From Pseudomonas sp. B33.4 (GTDB lineage: Bacteria > Pseudomonadota > Gammaproteobacteria > Pseudomonadales > Pseudomonadaceae), in NCBI RefSeq assembly GCF_034555375.1, contig NZ_CP140706.1, positions 3,587,001-3,651,000 of the forward strand: a stretch of 64,000 nt of DNA. Direction: 5' to 3'. The notes beneath the pieces were generated by a model. It was not told the origin of the DNA. It saw only the letters and a list, made by a program, of their open reading frames with translations, and searched no databases. The translations under genes were made by a program, and so were the position numbers. Positions 60,205-64,000 of the stretch are shown here, in pieces; position 1 is the first letter of the stretch, and each line of letters starts with the position of its first letter.

Positions 60205-60924
60205 ATGAACATTTTGGTGGTGGGTGCCAGTAAAGGCTTGGGCCGAGCTTTTATCGAAGGTTTGGGTAACGCGGGAGACACGCTGATTGGTGTGTCCCGC
60301 ACGCGTCCCGAAGGTTTGATGTTCGAGGCAGAGCGTCCAGTACGCTGGGTGGAAGCCGATCTGATGAACCCGGCCAAAGCCGCGCATACCATCGAGCAGG
60401 CGGTGGTCGACAATGGGCTGGATACGCTGATCTACAACCTTGGCATCTGGGAAGAGTCGGCTTTCGATCCAGCCTATGACTTTCTCGACAGTCCGGACGA
60501 CGAATTGCAAGCCATCGTCAGTTGCAACATCAGCTCAACGATCCTGTTGATCAAACGCCTGCTTCCCCTCCTGCTGAAAAGCGCCCATCCCAGAATCATC
60601 CTCACCGGATCAACCTCGGGCCTGCCGCAAAGCGGACGCCCGGAAGTCGCTTTCGGCGCCTCGAAATTCGCCCTGCGCGGGATCGCCGAAACGTTGCGCG
60701 AAGGCTACCGGCATCAGCGTCTGGCAGTCACCAGCCTTAATCTTGGTTATCTGAACACCGAAGACCTGCTGAGCACGCCGCGGGATTTGGCGTCGCAACG
60801 TGGCGAGGGTCAATTGATTCCCGTGCACGATGTCGTCGACGTGGTGCGCATGATCCTGAGTCTGTCCTCGGCCAGCTACGTCAAAGAGCTCACGCTCCCG
60901 GCGATACTCGACGAACGTTTTTGA
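60205..60924 (+). CDS. SDR-fold protein with catalytic Tyr replaced by Phe
   Basis: The protein is 239 residues. The Rossmann start ILVVGASKGLGRAF and the NAG-like site YNLGIW are present, as is the Ser region LTGSTSG (about 134-139). The normal Y-x-x-x-K is F150-G-A-S-K154; the codon is ttc. Classical SDR reduction needs this Tyr, so the enzyme is either inactive, uses other chemistry, or acts as a binding or regulatory protein. It is otherwise full-length. gggag lies before the ATG. Confidence 0.8.
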   Translation: MNILVVGASKGLGRAFIEGLGNAGDTLIGVSRTRPEGLMFEAERPVRWVEADLMNPAKAAHTIEQAVVDNGLDTLIYNLGIWEESAFDPAYDFLDSPDDELQAIVSCNISSTILLIKRLLPLLLKSAHPRIILTGSTSGLPQSGRPEVAFGASKFALRGIAETLREGYRHQRLAVTSLNLGYLNTEDLLSTPRDLASQRGEGQLIPVHDVVDVVRMILSLSSASYVKELTLPAILDERF

Positions 60925-61053
60925 CCACTGCAGCCCCGATGGCGCTGGCCTTTGCGCGTGGGAATACGTATAACCACGCCGATTCGTCTACCCTCACGTA
61001 GCGCCCTGGTTCAGCACTTCACACTTTTTGACGCTCACGAAACGGAGAATTCC

Positions 61054-61917
61054 ATGCTCAAACGAACACTGGCACTGACCGCCGGCCTGGCCCTGTCCTT
61101 TTCTGCATTCATGGCTCAGGCCGCCGACGTTCTGCGCGTCAGCGCGATTCCCGATGAAGCGCCGACCGAACTGCTGCGCAAGTTCGAACCGCTTGGCGCG
61201 TATCTGGAACAACAACTGGGCATGAAAGTGCAGTTCGTGCCAGTGGCCGACTACCCGGCAGTGGTTGAAGCCCTCGCGACCGATCGCCTCGACATGGCCT
61301 GGCTCGGCGGTTTTACCTTTGTGCAGGCGCGTTTGAAGACTGACGCAACGACGCCAGTCATTCCGCTGGTTCAGCGCGAGCAGGACGCGCAGTTCACCAG
61401 CAAATTCATCACCGCCGACCCGAACGTACATAGCCTCGCCGACCTCAAGGGCAAGACCTTCGCCTTCGGTTCGGTGTCGTCGACCTCCGGCAGCCTGATG
61501 CCGCGTTACTTCATGCTGAAAAACGACAACATCAAACCTGAAGGTTATTTCAGCCGCGTCGCCTACTCCGGCGCGCACGACGCCACCGTGGCCTGGGTGC
61601 AGGCCGGCAAGGTCGATGCCGGTGTGCTGAACGCCAGTGTCTGGCAGAAGCTGGTGGATGCCGGCAAGGTCGACACCAACAAGGTCAAAGTCTTCGCCAC
61701 CACGCCGACCTACTTTGATTACAACTGGACCGTGCGCGGCACCCTCGACCCAGCGCTCGCGGCGAAGATCAAAAAAGCCTTCCTTGACCTGGACCCGGCC
61801 AACCCTGAGCAAAAGAAGATTCTTGATCTGCAAGCCGCCAGCCGTTTCATCGACACCAAGCCCGAGAACTACAAGGGCATCGAGGAAGCCGCCCGCGCCG
61901 CCGAACTGCTGAAATGA
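61054..61917 (+). CDS. Phosphonate/phosphite ABC transporter binding protein (PhnD/PtxB type)
   Basis: The protein is 287 residues from ATG 61054 with cggag upstream. After a signal peptide ([15 protein letters not shown]) it reads [48 protein letters not shown], the PhnD-family start. The phosphoryl-binding loop is [16 protein letters not shown]. It captures phosphonate, phosphite or a similar oxyanion in the periplasm. Its stop overlaps the ATPase start by 4 bases. No catabolic gene is seen in the window. Confidence 0.88.
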   Translation: MLKRTLALTAGLALSFSAFMAQAADVLRVSAIPDEAPTELLRKFEPLGAYLEQQLGMKVQFVPVADYPAVVEALATDRLDMAWLGGFTFVQARLKTDATTPVIPLVQREQDAQFTSKFITADPNVHSLADLKGKTFAFGSVSSTSGSLMPRYFMLKNDNIKPEGYFSRVAYSGAHDATVAWVQAGKVDAGVLNASVWQKLVDAGKVDTNKVKVFATTPTYFDYNWTVRGTLDPALAAKIKKAFLDLDPANPEQKKILDLQAASRFIDTKPENYKGIEEAARAAELLK

Positions 61918-62711
61918 CCCTACGCCTCAAACACGGCAGCCTGCGCCACGCCAATGGAGTCGACGCCCTGCGCGATGTCGACTTGCAGATTGGCGTTGGC
62001 GAACAGGTCGCCATCATTGGCCCGTCCGGGGCCGGTAAATCGAGTTTGCTCAACCTGCTGGCCACCGCACTGCGGCCCAGCAGTGGTGAGATCGAAGTGC
62101 TCGGCGAACGCGCCTGGCACTTGTCCGCCCGCCAGCGTCAACGTCTGCGCGCGCGGATTGGTCTGGTGCATCAGGCACCGCCGCTGCCACCGCGTCAGCG
62201 CGTGGTCACGGCGGTGCTGGCCGGCAAGCTCGGCCAATGGAGTCTGGGTAAAAGTCTTCTGAACCTGTTGCATCCGCTGGATGTAGCAGGTGCGCGCGCG
62301 GCGCTGGCGCGGCTGGATCTGGGCGACAAACTCTTCGCCCATTGCCAGCAATTGTCCGGCGGCCAGTTGCAGCGCGTCGGCATTGCCCGCGTGTTGTATC
62401 AGGCGCCGGAGATTCTGCTGGCCGACGAACCGGTGTCGGCGATGGACCCGGTGATGGCCGGGCACACGCTGTCGATCCTCTCGCGCCATGCCCGCGAACA
62501 TAACGTCACGCTGGTGGCGAGCCTGCACGCGGTGGATCTGGCGTTGTCGCACTTTCCACGGATCATCGGTTTGCGTGACGGGCAGATTCTGTTCGACAGC
62601 CCTTCCGGGCAAGTCAGCCACGAGATGCTCGATGCGCTGTACGCCAACGAAAAACTGCAATCGCCGACCGCTGCGGTGGCGCCTCTGACTGTGCAGATTC
62701 CACGATGCTGA
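61914..62711 (+). CDS. Phosphonate/phosphite ABC transporter ATPase (PhnC/PtxA type)
   Basis: The protein is 265 residues. Walker A is GPSGAGKSS, the signature is LSGGQLQRV and Walker B is ILLADEP. The H-loop is in [10 protein letters not shown]. The family pattern [14 protein letters not shown]...[11 protein letters not shown] fits PhnC. It overlaps genes on both sides (4 bases at the start, 7 at the end), so the operon is tightly coupled. Confidence 0.9.
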   Translation: MTLRLKHGSLRHANGVDALRDVDLQIGVGEQVAIIGPSGAGKSSLLNLLATALRPSSGEIEVLGERAWHLSARQRQRLRARIGLVHQAPPLPPRQRVVTAVLAGKLGQWSLGKSLLNLLHPLDVAGARAALARLDLGDKLFAHCQQLSGGQLQRVGIARVLYQAPEILLADEPVSAMDPVMAGHTLSILSRHAREHNVTLVASLHAVDLALSHFPRIIGLRDGQILFDSPSGQVSHEMLDALYANEKLQSPTAAVAPLTVQIPRC

Positions 62712-63529
62712 AGGCTGATTCACGCGATCCAGCGGCGGGGCCACGACTGCTACTGACGCTGCTGGCGATTGCCTTGTTGTGGCCGGGCATTCAGCTCAGT
62801 GAATTGAATCTGGGCGTGTTACTGCCCGACAGCCAGAATGAAATGGGCCGTTTTGTCGCGCAATTCTGGCCACCGGCGCACGACGGGGAGTTTCTTCAGT
62901 TACTGTTGAAAGCGACTCTGCAAACCTTGGCCATCGCCACCGCCGGCATGGCATTGGCGCTGTTATTGGCAATACCGGCCGGCCTGATCGCCAGCCGGGC
63001 GCTGTCGCTATCCGCCGCCTCACGCGGTGGCGTGCCAAGCCGACTGGGGCGTCTGTTGCGCTGGCCGGTGCGCGGGATGTTGATTTTTCTGCGCAGCGTG
63101 CCGGAAATCGTCTGGGCGCTGCTGTTCGTGCGCGCCGTAGGGTTGGGACCGGCAGCCGGTGTGCTGGCCATCGCCATTACCTACAGCGGCATGCTCGGCA
63201 AAGTCTACGCGGAGATTTTCGAATCGACCGATCAGCGTCCGGCGCACGCGTTGTTGCAGGCCGGCAGTGGTCGACTGGCAGCGTTTGCTTACGGTACGTT
63301 GCCCAATGTCGCGGGGGAACTGCTTTCCTACACGGTTTATCGTTGGGAATGCGCGATCCGCGCGTCAGTGGTGATGGGATTTGTCGGCGCCGGAGGTTTG
63401 GGGCAGCAGATTGACCTGTCAATTCGCATGTTCGCCGGTGGTGAAGTCGCCAGTATTTTGCTGTGCTTTCTGATTCTGGTTTTGGGCGCCGATCAACTCA
63501 GCCGCTTGCTGCGCTGGAGGCTGACATGA
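62705..63529 (+). CDS. Phosphonate/phosphite ABC transporter permease 1 (PhnE type)
   Basis: The protein is 274 residues with about six membrane helices. The EAA-like loop [46 protein letters not shown] is typical of PhnE. It overlaps the ATPase gene by 7 bases and the second permease by 4 bases. Confidence 0.88.
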   Translation: MLKADSRDPAAGPRLLLTLLAIALLWPGIQLSELNLGVLLPDSQNEMGRFVAQFWPPAHDGEFLQLLLKATLQTLAIATAGMALALLLAIPAGLIASRALSLSAASRGGVPSRLGRLLRWPVRGMLIFLRSVPEIVWALLFVRAVGLGPAAGVLAIAITYSGMLGKVYAEIFESTDQRPAHALLQAGSGRLAAFAYGTLPNVAGELLSYTVYRWECAIRASVVMGFVGAGGLGQQIDLSIRMFAGGEVASILLCFLILVLGADQLSRLLRWRLT

Positions 63530-64000
63530 ATCGGCTGATCAACCTGTTGCTGATTGCCGGCATCGCGCTGGCTGTCATCGCCTCGTTTGCCTATCTGGGT
63601 CTGGATCTCGGCGAACTGGGCAGCACCACCAGTCTCAAGCAGATGGGCGCCTATGTGCAGCGTTTTCTCAGCCCGGACCTGAGCGCGGATTACCTCAAAG
63701 CAATATTGCACGGCTCGATGGAAACCCTGGCCATGTCGGCCCTCGGCACGCTGCTCGCGGCGGTTTTCGGCATCGCTTTGGCCCTGCCCGCCGCCGGGCG
63801 TTTTGGCTGGCCGCTGCAAAGTGCTTCACGTCTGCTGCTCAACGCCTTGCGGGCGATTCCGGAACTGGTCTGGGCGGCTCTGATGGTGCTTGCCGCCGGC
63901 CTTGGCCCGAACGCCGGCACCCTCGCCCTCGCCCTGCACACCACTGGCGTACTTGGGCGGTTGTTCGCCGAAGCGCTGGAGAATACCCCGCCGCAACCCG
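63526..64000 (+). CDS. Phosphonate/phosphite ABC transporter permease 2 (3' end outside window)
   Basis: 158 codons are visible. It begins [19 protein letters not shown] and has at least three membrane helices. It shares the stretch LRAIPELVWAALMVLAAGLGPNAGTLALALHTTGVLG with the first permease ([19 protein letters not shown]), so it is a second PhnE-type subunit. The start overlaps the previous stop (ATGA). Confidence 0.85.
   Translation, partial: MNRLINLLLIAGIALAVIASFAYLGLDLGELGSTTSLKQMGAYVQRFLSPDLSADYLKAILHGSMETLAMSALGTLLAAVFGIALALPAAGRFGWPLQSASRLLLNALRAIPELVWAALMVLAAGLGPNAGTLALALHTTGVLGRLFAEALENTPPQP

Noticed and set aside
1..64000. CRISPR arrays, insertion sequences or prophage structural genes
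   Set aside because: No regularly spaced direct repeats, no transposase or capsid/tail proteins were seen.

Overview
The window is chromosomal DNA from a fluorescent-group Pseudomonas (fluorescens/koreensis type). The evidence is the high-GC coding bias, Pseudomonas-type gene sets (a Pdt/ExbB2-like cluster, an agu2ABCA'-like agmatine cluster, an orphan cbb3 CcoN, DUF6124 proteins) and many palindromic REP doublets with the typical 'gagcctgctcgcga' core. It holds about 60 real genes, one tRNA-Ser(UGA), one tRNA-Gln(UUG), several strong terminators and three families of intergenic palindromic repeats.

Layout. 1-9401: end of a Bat-type locus (BatD-like), an exported HAD phosphatase, an arylsulfatase, a fused MFS/spermidine-synthase-like protein, a membrane J-domain protein and a DUF3829 protein. 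9450-18183: a DUF3313 lipoprotein, an octaheme cytochrome c with a helical-repeat tail, an unrecognised membrane protein, cysI with its DUF934 partner, and an orphan cbb3 oxidase subunit I followed by a small CcoQ-like protein. 18481-21554: housekeeping enzymes and a LysR regulator. 21711-30747: a compact minus-strand operon (PhdA-like, TpsB-type outer-membrane transporter, LamG-ExbB fusion, ExbD, TonB-like protein, porin, coiled-coil protein, YbjN-like protein, PpiC foldase). It resembles P. aeruginosa PA0691-PA0701 but has no adjacent TpsA exoprotein. 31009-34053: a Tat-exported PLP enzyme, a Tat-exported sugar-lactone oxidase and a lipoprotein cytochrome c. 34387-40408: gapN, a DUF3302/HlyD/FUSC efflux set, an EamA exporter with a divergent Lrp regulator, and a small lipoprotein. 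40495-43874: a BI-1 protein, tRNA-Ser, then an AT-richer accessory islet with an acyltransferase and a truncated MFS tail. 43884-50885: cupin, GcvA-type regulator, GST, RidA, RlhA, tRNA-Gln and an epoxide-hydrolase-like protein. 51095-52260: two DUF6124 genes behind a structured leader. 52416-58702: GlxA-type regulator, agmatine catabolism operon and divergent LysR. 58680-64000: LysR/RidA, an SDR-like protein and a phosphonate/phosphite ABC transporter that runs off the window.

The most unusual element is the DUF6124 leader (about 51944-52165, minus strand). It carries two copies of a bipartite sequence (TTTGGTAG plus CTAAGCG), and a single central segment is complementary to both. The layout is like seqA/seqB/seqC of phage P4 immunity, and it also has a UUCG-capped hairpin and a T-run before the first DUF6124 gene. 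Other items worth attention are the Pdt-like operon lacking its exoprotein, the proton channel fused to a LamG sensor, the exported PLP enzyme/oxidase/cytochrome triad, and the CcoNQ pair without CcoO or CcoP.
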